From VAZQ01 sp046733355 (GTDB lineage Bacteria > Pseudomonadota > Alphaproteobacteria > Rhizobiales > Xanthobacteraceae), in contig JBKPOZ010000124.1 in the NCBI GenBank assembly GCA_046733355.1, positions 4,258-68,257 on the forward strand: 64,000 bases of DNA, in the 5' to 3' direction. Below the pieces are notes generated by a model, which was not told the origin of the DNA, ran no database searches, and saw only the letters and a list, made by a program, of their open reading frames with translations. Below, piece after piece: positions 26,348 to 34,643 of this stretch. Each line of letters begins with the position of its first letter. Positions within the stretch are counted from its first letter, which is position 1. Both the position numbers and the translations under genes were made by a program.

Positions 26348-27152
26348 GCCGCCGGTTGACTGGGAAGGCCTGTCGCTGCGGCTCGTGTTCGGCACGCTCA
26401 CCGCCGTGGCGGTCATTTTTCTCGTCGCGCCCACGCTCATCGTGCTGCTCACTTCTTTTACCGCCTCGGAATCTTTGCGCTTTCCGCCGCCCGGGCTCTC
26501 CCTGCGCTGGTATTACGCGCTGCTTGATGCCGACCAGATGCAGCGCGCGGCCTGGAATACGCTCGTCGTCGCGGTATGGACCACCGTGATCTCGGTCGTT
26601 CTCGGCGCCGGCGCCTCTCTCGCCATCGCGCGCAGCCGCGCCAAATGGGTGCGCGCAGCCGACCTTCTGTTCATGTCGCCGCTTCTGCTGCCGGCGCTCT
26701 CGTTCGGGTTTGCCGCGCTGGTCTACGTGCACCGGCTCGGCTTCTCCCCGAACATCCCGTTCCTGGTGGTTGGCCACGTCATCGTCTGCGTGCCGTTCGT
26801 GCTGCGCACGACGGTTGCGGCGCTCACCCAGCTCGATCCCGCCTTGCTCGACGCGAGCGCAAGCCTCGGCGCGAGGGGCTGGACGACCTTCCGGCGTGTC
26901 ACGCTGCCGTTGATCGCGCCCGGGCTCGGCGCCGGCGCTTTTCTCGCCTTCATGGCCTCGTTCGACAACATTCCGGTGTCGTTGTTTCTGGCGGACGAGC
27001 GCAGCGAGATGCTGCCCATTCACCTCTGGCAGCAGATCGAGACCAATCTCGACGTGCGCACTGCTGCCGCTTCGGGCCTGATCATCGCCTTCACCTTGAT
27101 CCTGATGATTGTGACCGAACGCATGGCGGGCCTGAGCCGCCAGATGCGGTGA
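26334..27152 (+). CDS. ABC permease, PotC-like
   Basis: 272 residues with about six transmembrane helices and the EAA loop ASLGARGWTTFRRVTLPLIAPG, followed by FLAFMASFDNIPVSLFL, the usual PotC pattern. Second permease of the importer. A 234-bp interval carrying a palindromic repeat separates it from the UraD fusion gene on the same strand. Confidence 0.92.
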   Translation: MPAPRPPVDWEGLSLRLVFGTLTAVAVIFLVAPTLIVLLTSFTASESLRFPPPGLSLRWYYALLDADQMQRAAWNTLVVAVWTTVISVVLGAGASLAIARSRAKWVRAADLLFMSPLLLPALSFGFAALVYVHRLGFSPNIPFLVVGHVIVCVPFVLRTTVAALTQLDPALLDASASLGARGWTTFRRVTLPLIAPGLGAGAFLAFMASFDNIPVSLFLADERSEMLPIHLWQQIETNLDVRTAAASGLIIAFTLILMIVTERMAGLSRQMR

Positions 27153-27182
27153 TGCGACATGCCGAAGACACCTATATCAGCC

Positions 27183-27361
27183 CGTCATCCTGAGGAGCGA
27201 GCGAGCGAAGCGAGCGAGCCTCGAAGGATGAACGGCCACAACTCGGGCCTTATCTACCGATCTCGGGTTTACCCGAGATCGGATCATGAGTGCGCAAGTC
27301 GGGCAGGACAGGCTCGACTTGCGGTGGCTCGGCGCGTTGCGCCGAGCACCTCAGGATGACG
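27183..27361. repeat. Interspersed repeat with perfect 13-bp terminal inverted repeats
   Basis: CGTCATCCTGAGG at 27183-27195 is the exact reverse complement of CCTCAGGATGACG at 27349-27361. Inside are GAGCGAGCGAAGCGAGCGAGC and an inner palindrome around ATCTCGGGTTTACCCGAGAT. It resembles a small non-coding MITE- or REP-type element common in related genomes. Confidence 0.75.
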
Positions 27362-27386
27362 GTGCAAGAGCCGCGTTTGTGAAAAG

Positions 27387-28271
27387 ATGGTGCGCTTCTC
27401 GCTCGATCAGCTCAATTGCATGGCGCCGGCGGAATTCGTTCGAGCGCTCGGCGGCATCTTTGAGCATTCGCCTTGGGTGGCGGAAGCGATCGTCGGTCAG
27501 AGACCGTTTGCCAGCCTTGCCGCGCTGCATGAGGCGATGACGAAAACGGTGCGCGCGGTGGACGATGCACAGAAACTCGCTTTCCTGAGGCGGCATCCGG
27601 AGCTTGCCGGCAGAGCCGCGCAGGCAGGGAGCATGACGCCGGACTCAACACGCGAGCAGGACAGCGCCGGCCTCAATCGTCTGGGAGCGGAAGAATTCGA
27701 GCGATTTGGCGCGCTCAATAGGGCCTATAATGACAAGTTCGGCTTCCCCTTCATCATTTGCGTGCGCCGGCACTCGAAAGACTCGATCTTTCGCCAGTTC
27801 GAGAGGCGCTTGCAAAACTCCATAGCTACCGAGCTTGAGGCAGCCCTCGCTGAAATCTTTCGCATCACCGCCCTGCGCCTCGACCAGCATGTCACTGCCG
27901 ACGATCGGCTCAACGTGCACGGCTTCATGGACGTGCATGTGATCGACCTGAAGCGGGGACTGCCCGCGGCGGGGCTCGCGTTGGAATTGCGCGAGCTTTC
28001 CGGCTCAGGCTCCGATCGTCTGTTGACGTCCTCCGTGATCAATGCGCGTGGATCGACCGACATTCCATTTTTTGAGCATTGCCCGATTCCGATCGGCCGT
28101 TACGAGCTCCGGTTTTCTGTAGGCGATTATCACGCGCGCCAGCGCGAGGCATCGAGGCCGCTCTTCCTCGATGTCGTGCCGGTGCGGTTTGCGGTCGCCG
28201 ACCCGGAGGGTCGTTACCACATCCCGCTGCGCATCACGCCGTGGAGCTACACGGCGTATCGCGGCCAATGA
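27387..28271 (+). CDS. uraD: OHCU decarboxylase fused to a degenerate HIU-hydrolase domain (UraD-UraH-like fusion)
   Basis: 294 residues. Residues 1-170 are 2-oxo-4-hydroxy-4-carboxy-5-ureidoimidazoline decarboxylase: FVRALGGIFEHSPWVAE, the catalytic His70 in RRHPELAGRAA, GFPFIICVR. Residues about 178-294 form a transthyretin-like domain: MDVHVIDLKRGLPAAG keeps the N-terminal His184, and RYHIPLRITPWSYTAYRGQ keeps His278, but TNRDGRTD reads INARGSTD, so the catalytic Arg is Ser223, and the terminal YRGS is YRGQ. The domain order equals plant allantoin synthase. The second domain is probably inactive or structural, since a complete UraH is encoded 4 kb upstream. Confidence 0.9.
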   Translation: MVRFSLDQLNCMAPAEFVRALGGIFEHSPWVAEAIVGQRPFASLAALHEAMTKTVRAVDDAQKLAFLRRHPELAGRAAQAGSMTPDSTREQDSAGLNRLGAEEFERFGALNRAYNDKFGFPFIICVRRHSKDSIFRQFERRLQNSIATELEAALAEIFRITALRLDQHVTADDRLNVHGFMDVHVIDLKRGLPAAGLALELRELSGSGSDRLLTSSVINARGSTDIPFFEHCPIPIGRYELRFSVGDYHARQREASRPLFLDVVPVRFAVADPEGRYHIPLRITPWSYTAYRGQ

Positions 28272-28280
28272 CGCAGCTGA

Positions 28281-28631
28281 TCAGCTCGGTTCGTGCTCGC
28301 CGCCTTGTGGCGCAGTGGGTGGGCTCTCGGGTCGCTCCCGTTTGCCCGGGGCGAGCGCTGTCACCGCGGTCTGCAGCGCCGCGAGGCCCGCGGCAACTGC
28401 CGCCGCTTTCGCCGCCTTTTTCGCCACGTTCTTGAGCTGCGAAGGCGTTTTCGGAGCTTGTTTCGGCTTGCCGGGTGGCTTCGATGCAGCTTTCGCCCTG
28501 CCGGCCTTCGCGGAGCCGGCCTTCGCCCGCGACGTGGCCTTGGCTTTGGACCGCGAGGCTCTTGACCCCGATTTGGCTGCGCTCCGTTTCGCCGCTTTCT
28601 TCCTACTGGTCTTCCTGGATGCTTTCCTCAT
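28281..28631 (-). CDS. Lys/Ala-rich histone H1-like protein
   Basis: 116 residues composed mostly of Lys, Ala, Ser, Arg and Pro (RKKAAKRSAAKSGSRASR, KPPGKPKQAPKTPSQ), with one hydrophobic helix (AAVAAGLAALQTAVTAL). Low complexity similar to bacterial H1-like or AlgP-type DNA-binding tails. It follows livF on the same strand by 36 bp and converges on the UraD fusion gene. Function inferred from composition only. Confidence 0.6.
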   Translation of the reverse strand: MRKASRKTSRKKAAKRSAAKSGSRASRSKAKATSRAKAGSAKAGRAKAASKPPGKPKQAPKTPSQLKNVAKKAAKAAAVAAGLAALQTAVTALAPGKRERPESPPTAPQGGEHEPS

Positions 28632-28667
28632 GCATGTCTCCCTGCAGTCAACACTCTGTCCCTATTT

Positions 28668-29309
28668 TCACGCCGGCGCAACCGTACCGCGTTCAATGCG
28701 ATATGCGCGCGAGAGCAGGTCTGCAATGTGCCCCTCGTTGGATTCGGCGATCAGCATGGCGCGGCCGTGCGCCTTGAGGCTCGCCAGCACTTCGCCCAGC
28801 CGGCGCGCGAGCGCCGGCGCCAGACCTTCAAAGGGCTCATCGAGCAGCAGGATGCGTCTGCCCGCCATGAGCGCGCGCGCGAGCGCCACCATCTTCTGTT
28901 GCCCGCCGGAAAGCTGCAGCGAGCTGCGCCGCCGCAACGACGCAAGCTCGGGCATGATGGAGAAAACCCATTCCATGCGCCCGGCCGCGTCGTCGCTGCG
29001 CGCTGTCCAGGTGGGCAGCAATATATTTTCCTCGACGTTGAATTCGGGAACGAGCCGCCGGTCTTCCGGCATGTAGCCGATACCGTGACGCACGCGGTCA
29101 TGCGGTTGCAGTGTGAGCAAATCAGTCGCGTCGAGCTCGACCCTGCCGCTGGCCGGAATGCTGCCCATGAGCGCGCGCAAGAGCGTTGTTTTGCCGGCAC
29201 CGTTGCGGCCGATGAGCCCGCACATCTCGCCTTCGCTCACCTCGAGGGAGGCGTTGCGCACAACCGGCACCGGTCCAATAGCCACGTCGAGCTTGCTCAC
29301 CCTAAGCAT
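28668..29309 (-). CDS. livF: HAAT importer ATP-binding protein LivF-type
   Basis: 213 residues from ATG 29309. Walker A GRNGAGKTT, signature LSGGQQKMVALARAL, Walker B ILLLDEPFEGLAP, and GIGYMPEDRRLVPEFNVEEN, typical of LivF. The His-switch position reads LIAESNEGH, as usual in this subfamily. It overlaps livG by 8 bp. Part of a complete five-gene branched-chain-type importer. Confidence 0.92.
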   Translation of the reverse strand: MLRVSKLDVAIGPVPVVRNASLEVSEGEMCGLIGRNGAGKTTLLRALMGSIPASGRVELDATDLLTLQPHDRVRHGIGYMPEDRRLVPEFNVEENILLPTWTARSDDAAGRMEWVFSIMPELASLRRRSSLQLSGGQQKMVALARALMAGRRILLLDEPFEGLAPALARRLGEVLASLKAHGRAMLIAESNEGHIADLLSRAYRIERGTVAPA

Positions 29310-30084
29310 GAACAGGCTCCGCGCTCGGCGTCCTGGTGCCACTTATCAGGTTTTGCACGCGCGTATCCCCGAGAGCCTGCGCGGGCGTGCCATCTGCAAT
29401 CACTGTACCGTCATAGAACGCGAGGACGCGATCTGCGAAGCGCCCCACGATCTCCATGTCATGCTCCACGAACAGCACCGTAAGCCTGCGGCTCTTGAGC
29501 GCCGACATCACCACCTGCATCAGATCGAATTTCTCTTCGATGGAGATGCCGCTTGTGGGCTCGTCGAGCAGCAGAATGCGCGGGGTGCCGACGACCGCCA
29601 TGGCGATGTCGAGAAGCTTGCGCACCCCTTGTGGCAGCGTGGAAGCACGCGCCTGCCGATATGGCGCGATGCGGAACAGCTCGATGTTTTCCTCGGCCTC
29701 ACGCAACGCCGCGGGCGAGCGCAGAGGCATGAGCATGCGCCGAAGCGCGCCGGCGGACGCCTGCGCGAGCGCAGCCGCAGCGCACATGTTCTCGAAGACC
29801 GTTAGCGAAGGAAACACCTGCGCTACCTGAAAGGAACGGGAGATGCCGAGCCGCGTGATCTCGCGCGAGGGCCGCCCGGTGATGTCGCGCGTTTCGAACA
29901 AGATGCTGCCTTTGCTGGGGCGCAGGTGGCCGGTGATCATGTTGATAAAGGTGGTTTTGCCCGCGCCGTTCGCCCCGATGATGCCGATCGTCTGCTGCGG
30001 CGGGACGTCGAGCGTAATATCGCGGGCCGCAACGACTGCACCAAAGGTTTTCTCCAGGGCGCGCACCGAGAGAATTGGCGTCAT
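29302..30084 (-). CDS. livG: HAAT importer ATP-binding protein LivG-type
   Basis: 260 residues. Walker A GANGAGKTT, Walker B ILLLDEPTSGI, switch FVEHDMEIVGRFADRVLAFYDG and the LivG C-terminal tail. The signature region reads TLPQGVRKLLDIAMAV instead of LSGGQ, a common LivG variation. Overlaps livM by 4 bp. Confidence 0.92.
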   Translation of the reverse strand: MTPILSVRALEKTFGAVVAARDITLDVPPQQTIGIIGANGAGKTTFINMITGHLRPSKGSILFETRDITGRPSREITRLGISRSFQVAQVFPSLTVFENMCAAAALAQASAGALRRMLMPLRSPAALREAEENIELFRIAPYRQARASTLPQGVRKLLDIAMAVVGTPRILLLDEPTSGISIEEKFDLMQVVMSALKSRRLTVLFVEHDMEIVGRFADRVLAFYDGTVIADGTPAQALGDTRVQNLISGTRTPSAEPVHA

Positions 30085-31022
30085 GAGGTCTTCTCCTGGC
30101 GCCGGAAATGCTGCCAGACCGAGCTCAGCCCCTCAGGCACGAACAGAATGGTCAGAAGTAAGACGGAGCCGAGAATCATCTGCCAGGTGCCGGGCAGGAG
30201 ATTGACAGCGATCGAGCGCACCAGCTCGAAAATGAGCGAGGCAACAAACGCGCCCGCAATGGAGCCAGCGCCCGCCAGGATGGTGACAAACACGAAACCT
30301 CCGGAGGTCGTCCAGTAGGCCATGCTCGGATCCACATGGCCGATGACCAGTGCAGCGAGCGCGCCGCCCACGCCAGCGAGAATGCCGGAAATGACCAGCT
30401 TGACGTGGATGAGCCGATTGACGGAGACGCCAAGAAATTCGAGGCGGATTTCATTATCCCGCACCGGAACGGCGAGCGCCCCGGCGAGCGTGCGCAGGTA
30501 GGCGGTGACCAGCAAGGCCGCGACGGCGCAGGTGCCGAGCACCAGCCAGAACAATGCGAGATCGAGCATGTCTCCATGGGGCCGATAATTCAGGAAAGTG
30601 CCGGCTTCCACATGAAATCCATCGGTCGAGCCGAGCGTCTCCGTCTTCACCAGCACGCCATAGAGGATCATGGACATCGCGAGGCTGAGCATGGCAAAGA
30701 AAATGTCGCGGTAGCGCGCGAGCAGGAACCCGAGCAGCCACGCGACAAAACCGGCCGCGCCGGCGGCAGCAAGGATCATAAGAAACACGTCCCGCACGCC
30801 AGCGTAGCGGGCGAGCAGCGCGACGCAGTAAGCACCGATGGCAGAGAAGAGAGCCTGCCCGAAGGGCACCAGGCCGGCGCGCCACAGGATGATCAAGCCG
30901 AGCACCACCAGCGCATTGGCAAAGGCCACAGTGGCAAGCGAGACGAGCCAGATCGGGAGCAGCGGCGCTATGGCGGCCAGGATAACGAAGGCAAGGCTGC
31001 CAAAAAGATCGCCGCGCAACAT
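30081..31022 (-). CDS. livM: HAAT importer permease LivM-type
   Basis: 313 residues, about nine to ten hydrophobic segments, with the LivM motif GLVPFGQALFSAIGAY near the N-terminus and RDNEIRLEFLGVSVNRLIHVKLVISGILAGVGGALAAL in the cytoplasmic coupling region. Lies 5 bp after livH. Confidence 0.92.
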   Translation of the reverse strand: MLRGDLFGSLAFVILAAIAPLLPIWLVSLATVAFANALVVLGLIILWRAGLVPFGQALFSAIGAYCVALLARYAGVRDVFLMILAAAGAAGFVAWLLGFLLARYRDIFFAMLSLAMSMILYGVLVKTETLGSTDGFHVEAGTFLNYRPHGDMLDLALFWLVLGTCAVAALLVTAYLRTLAGALAVPVRDNEIRLEFLGVSVNRLIHVKLVISGILAGVGGALAALVIGHVDPSMAYWTTSGGFVFVTILAGAGSIAGAFVASLIFELVRSIAVNLLPGTWQMILGSVLLLTILFVPEGLSSVWQHFRRQEKTS

Positions 31023-31027
31023 TGTCT

Positions 31028-31924
31028 TCAGATCTTCCGTGGCGCTGCGCGCGTAAACAGGCCGTAGGGCCGAAACACCAGAACAAGCGCCATTACCGCA
31101 TAGATCACGAACAGCTCCAGCTGCGGGAACAGGTGGACAGCCGCGGCGCGCGCGAGACCTACGATCAGCGCGCCGACGAGCGCGCCTTCAACGGAGCCCA
31201 TCCCGCCGGTTGCGACCACCGCAAAGGCCAGCACGATGACCTCGACGCCGATGCCAAGCGTTACGGAGATTTTCGGGGCCATAACGGCTCCGCCGATCGC
31301 GCCCAGGATGGCGCCGAGCGCGAATGTGACGGTGAACACCACCGTCACGTTGATGCCGAATGCGGCTGCGGTCTCGCGATCGTAGATCACAACCGTGAGC
31401 AAGCGGCCATAACGGGTGTGTTTCAGCGCCCAATAGGTGAGTACCGCCAGGGATGTGGCGAGCAGGACGAGAAGGATGTCGTAGTTGGAGAGGACGAGGT
31501 CGCCGATTTCGACACTGCCGGCCGCGACCATGGGCTGATAGGCGGCATAAGACTGCGGTCCCCAGATCAGCACGATCACGTCTTCCAGAATGAGAAAGGC
31601 CGCATAGGTGACGAGCACCACGATCACCTCATCCTTTCCGTAGACGAGGCGCAGGATGCCGCGCTCGAGCACAAAGCCGAGGACAAGACCGATGCCGGCG
31701 GCAACCAGCAGCATGAACAGGAAGCCGCCTGCGTCGGGCAGGCCGCGATCGTAATAGATGCCCACCGCGGTGGCCGCGCCGTAAGCTCCAAATGCGTAAA
31801 ACGAGCCGTGCGTGACGTTGAGAATCTTCATTACGCCGAAGATCAAAGTGAGCCCCACCGCCACCAGAAAAAGGTAGGCGGCATAGACAAGGCCATCCGT
31901 CACAATGGCGAACAGGGTCAGCAC
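31028..31924 (-). CDS. livH: HAAT importer permease LivH-type
   Basis: 298 residues with about eight hydrophobic helices and LivH motifs GLTLIFGVMKILNVTHGSFYAFGAY and YDRETAAAFGINVTVVFTVTFALGAILGAIGGAV. First permease; separated from the binding-protein gene by 165 bp holding a palindromic repeat. Confidence 0.93.
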   Translation of the reverse strand: MLTLFAIVTDGLVYAAYLFLVAVGLTLIFGVMKILNVTHGSFYAFGAYGAATAVGIYYDRGLPDAGGFLFMLLVAAGIGLVLGFVLERGILRLVYGKDEVIVVLVTYAAFLILEDVIVLIWGPQSYAAYQPMVAAGSVEIGDLVLSNYDILLVLLATSLAVLTYWALKHTRYGRLLTVVIYDRETAAAFGINVTVVFTVTFALGAILGAIGGAVMAPKISVTLGIGVEVIVLAFAVVATGGMGSVEGALVGALIVGLARAAAVHLFPQLELFVIYAVMALVLVFRPYGLFTRAAPRKI

Positions 31925-31956
31925 AACCGACCTCGGTTCGAGACGTGCACGGAATT

Positions 31957-32068
31957 CGTCATTCCGGCCGAGGCTGTAAGCCGAGGGCCGGAATCCTTAA
32001 TCCAAGACCTGTGGTTATGGATTCCGGGTTCGCCGCTACGCTGCGCTGCGCGGCGCCCCGGAATGACG
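31957..32068. repeat. Interspersed palindromic repeat (CGTCATTCCGG family), copy 1
   Basis: Terminal inverted repeat CGTCATTCCGG (31957) and CCGGAATGACG (to 32068), with internal GGCCGAGGCTGTAAGCCGAGG and TTATGGATTCCGGG. Lies between the binding-protein gene and livH. Copy 2 is at 38354-38455. Confidence 0.85.
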
Positions 32069-32089
32069 ATCATTATCTCAACGCTGCTT

Positions 32090-33406
32090 TCAATTGCACT
32101 TGGCGTCCTTCATGCCGCCCTTGATCCAGTCCTCCGCATTGACGCCGGGCGGGGGGTTCACGCATTCGGCCGGAAAACGAATCACATCCACGATCTCGGG
32201 TTGGTTCTTCTGCTTATTGAAGCGGTAGGTACCGTAGGCGGTCTCCTGAATTCCTTGGTGGCCGTTGCCCAGCGCAAGCTTTACCGGCCCGTTAGGCGCT
32301 TCGTAGGTGATCCCTTCGAAGGCCGCGATGACATCGTCAGTCGAAGGTCTCGTGCCACTCTTCTCCTTCTGTGCCTTTTCCCACGCGACTTTGAGACCGA
32401 GGAGCGAAAGCGCCATCTGATAGGCCGGATAGGTGGGCGGCGTGCCGTACCGATCCGTGTAGATTTTCTGGAACCAGTCGTTGAGAGCGGTGTGGGGCGC
32501 GAGCGGTCCATTCGGGCCACGCCCCCCCACGATGGTCCCGTCCGGGATCTTGTCGCGCATGCGCCAGATTGACGCTTCCACCGTCGTGCCGGCAAAAGGC
32601 ATGCGCTTGCTTAGCCCGCGCGCCTCGCTCTGATAAAGAAACCCTTCGAGGTCGCCGTCCCAGAAACTGCTGTGCACCGCCTGTGATTTGGACGTGAGCA
32701 GAGTAGAAATCTCGGCGCCGTACTCGCCCGCAAACAGTTTTGGAAACAGCTCCTTGTCGACTTTGGCTTTGGGGGCCAACACGGTCATGGCGCCGACGAA
32801 ATCGCGCCAGGAATCCTGTCCCCAAGCATAATTCTGATTGATACCGGAGTAGAGTGAAATATCTTTTTTCTTGGCCACCAGGTAACGCGCAGCGCCGGTA
32901 TTATCCATGCTGGCATGCGGGGAAGGACGAAACACGTATTTGCGTGGCTTCTCCTCGAAAACGCGCACCGTGCCGCAATCGAAATAGACGGTGAGCGCCT
33001 TGAGCTCCTCGGCCACCGGCGTGACTGCAAGACAGCTGCCCGATGAGATGTAGCCGACCACCGCATCCACCTGGTCGCGCTGCACCAGATTGCGGAACTC
33101 GGTGACCACCTGAGCGGTGGAACCAGCCTCGTCGACGTATTTGGCCTCAATCTTCGCGCCGCCGAGGCCGACCGTGTTGTAGGGCTCCGGCGCCTTGCCG
33201 CTATTGAGCGCCTCGATGACGATCTCCGCCCCGTTGCGTCCGGGCACCCCGAAAGGGGACGCGGCGGGTCCGCTCAGGAAGGACACGATGCCGAGCTTCA
33301 CGGGTGCCGAGGCCGTCTCGGTGCTCGACTGGGCGTGCGCTGCAGCGAGCGCGGCGATGAGCATGGATGCGGCGGCAAGCGAAGTCGCCGGAGTCGAGTG
33401 GGGCAT
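32090..33406 (-). CDS. livK: HAAT importer substrate-binding protein LivK-type
   Basis: 438 residues with a Sec signal (LAAASMLIAALAAAHAQ), then KLGIVSFLSGPAASPFGVPGRNGAEI of the type I periplasmic binding fold and YISSGSCLAVTPVAEEL. A GGGAGG ribosome site sits 5-13 bp before ATG 33406. Ligand unknown; the family also binds urea, amides and aromatic acids besides branched amino acids, and a candidate sigma-54 promoter upstream hints at a nitrogen-containing ligand. Confidence 0.9.
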   Translation of the reverse strand: MPHSTPATSLAAASMLIAALAAAHAQSSTETASAPVKLGIVSFLSGPAASPFGVPGRNGAEIVIEALNSGKAPEPYNTVGLGGAKIEAKYVDEAGSTAQVVTEFRNLVQRDQVDAVVGYISSGSCLAVTPVAEELKALTVYFDCGTVRVFEEKPRKYVFRPSPHASMDNTGAARYLVAKKKDISLYSGINQNYAWGQDSWRDFVGAMTVLAPKAKVDKELFPKLFAGEYGAEISTLLTSKSQAVHSSFWDGDLEGFLYQSEARGLSKRMPFAGTTVEASIWRMRDKIPDGTIVGGRGPNGPLAPHTALNDWFQKIYTDRYGTPPTYPAYQMALSLLGLKVAWEKAQKEKSGTRPSTDDVIAAFEGITYEAPNGPVKLALGNGHQGIQETAYGTYRFNKQKNQPEIVDVIRFPAECVNPPPGVNAEDWIKGGMKDAKCN

Positions 33407-33446
33407 GCTTGTTCCTCCCGTTATGGTGTGTTGCTGTTGCGGATCA

Positions 33447-33461
33447 GCAAACGCGATCCCA
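33447..33461 (-). promoter_or_regulatory. Candidate sigma-54 promoter upstream of the HAAT operon
   Basis: On the minus strand it reads TGGGATCGCGTTTGC followed by T: GG and GC are exactly 10 bp apart and the -12 box TTGCT is consensus; the -24 box matches at TGG and one further base. It would start transcription about 30 nt before the ATG at 33406. Confidence 0.4.
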
Positions 33462-33554
33462 CAAGCTTATTCAACTGCTTTTACCTCGCTCGCGCGATGC
33501 TATCATCCGCCTTCGGCCGCGGACTTTTTGCCGCGTTCCAAGGGTGAGGCATCC

Positions 33555-34370
33555 ATGAACGTTGTCACGCTCGCGCGCCCGCGCGCGGATATTCCCCAGG
33601 ACGGCCGCGAGGCGCGGCTCGCGATCCGTCGAGGCGCGCTCGGCGGCACGACCGCCGGTTTTGCACCCGGCTACGTGCAGGGCAATCTCGCTATCCTGCC
33701 GGCATCGCTTGCGGCAGATTTCTTGCGCTTCTGCCAGCTCAATCCGAAGCCATGTCCGCTTCTTGCCGCCTCCAACACCGGCGATTACCGCATCCCCGCC
33801 TTGGGCGAGGATCTCGACATCCGCACCGATGTGCCGCGCTACCGCGTGTTCATGCGCGGCGAGGTGATCGACGAGCCTACGGACATCCGATCGCATTGGC
33901 GGGACGATCTGGTCGCCTTCGTGATCGGCTGCTCGTTCTCATTCGAGGAGGCGCTCGCCAATGCAGGCATCGAGTTGCGGCACATCAGCTGCGGCCTGAC
34001 CTGCCCGATGTATCGCACGAGCGTGCAGACCGTTCCGGCCGGTCCCTTCCATGGGCCGCTTGTCGTCTCAATGCGACCGATGACACCTGCCAATGCCATC
34101 CGCGCGGTGCAGATCACCACCCGTTTTCCGGCGGTGCACGGCGCGCCGGTTCACCTCGGAAAGCCGGAGCTGATCGGCATTTCCGACCTAAGCAAGCCCG
34201 ACTGGGGGGACGCCGTTCCCATCAAAGACGATGAGATCCCGGTGTTCTGGGCGTGCGGCGTCACGCCGCAACCCGTGGTGGCGGTTGCCAAGCCGGACTT
34301 CTGCATCACGCATTACCCGGGCAGCATGCTGGTGACCGACCGCCGCAACAGCGACTACGCCATCATGTAG
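33555..34370 (+). CDS. D-glutamate cyclase / DUF1445-family putative hydro-lyase
   Basis: 271 residues from ATG 33555 (AGGGTGAGG upstream). The family signature is clear: FAPGYVQGNLAILP, FCQLNPKPCPLL, FVIGCSFSFEEALANAGIELRH, PAGPFHGPLVVSMRP and ITHYPGSMLVTDRRN at the end. Relatives convert D-glutamate to 5-oxo-proline or act as hydro-lyases. No signal peptide. It diverges from the HAAT operon with 148 bp between start codons. Confidence 0.88.
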   Translation: MNVVTLARPRADIPQDGREARLAIRRGALGGTTAGFAPGYVQGNLAILPASLAADFLRFCQLNPKPCPLLAASNTGDYRIPALGEDLDIRTDVPRYRVFMRGEVIDEPTDIRSHWRDDLVAFVIGCSFSFEEALANAGIELRHISCGLTCPMYRTSVQTVPAGPFHGPLVVSMRPMTPANAIRAVQITTRFPAVHGAPVHLGKPELIGISDLSKPDWGDAVPIKDDEIPVFWACGVTPQPVVAVAKPDFCITHYPGSMLVTDRRNSDYAIM

Positions 34371-34413
34371 ATGGGCAAGCGGGACCCCCGCGGCTGGACG
34401 GCTCGCGCGCAAC

Positions 34414-34643
34414 AACAATGGGTAACAATGCCGGGCGCAGCGCGGAGGCGGGGAGGACGAAGGCAATAACAATGGGAAACAGTCGCGCACACGCACGTAT
34501 CCTGATGTATGCCGGGGCGGGTTTGACACCCGCCCCCACCACCCTGGGGTTTGGCTAAAGCAGGTGCGCCGGCGCTACTTGCTAGCGTGATCTCTCCCCG
34601 ACAGGTCGGGAGAGATGCGCGGCGGTAACAATGGAGAACAATG
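34414..34643. repeat. Three copies of an AACAATGG-type direct repeat
   Basis: Units at 34414-34430 (AACAATGGGTAACAATG), 34468-34484 (AACAATGGGAAACAGTC) and 34627-34643 (AACAATGGAGAACAATG). Each has two half-sites AACAATG about one helical turn apart. The third lies inside the 3' part of the DUF5681 gene. They look like operator or iteron-type sites; nothing else is seen at 34371-34574. Confidence 0.55.

Noticed and set aside
31022..32572. 516-codon plus-strand frame opposite livH and the binding-protein gene
   Set aside because: Runs through two genes and an interspersed repeat on the other strand; composition is that of an antisense shadow.
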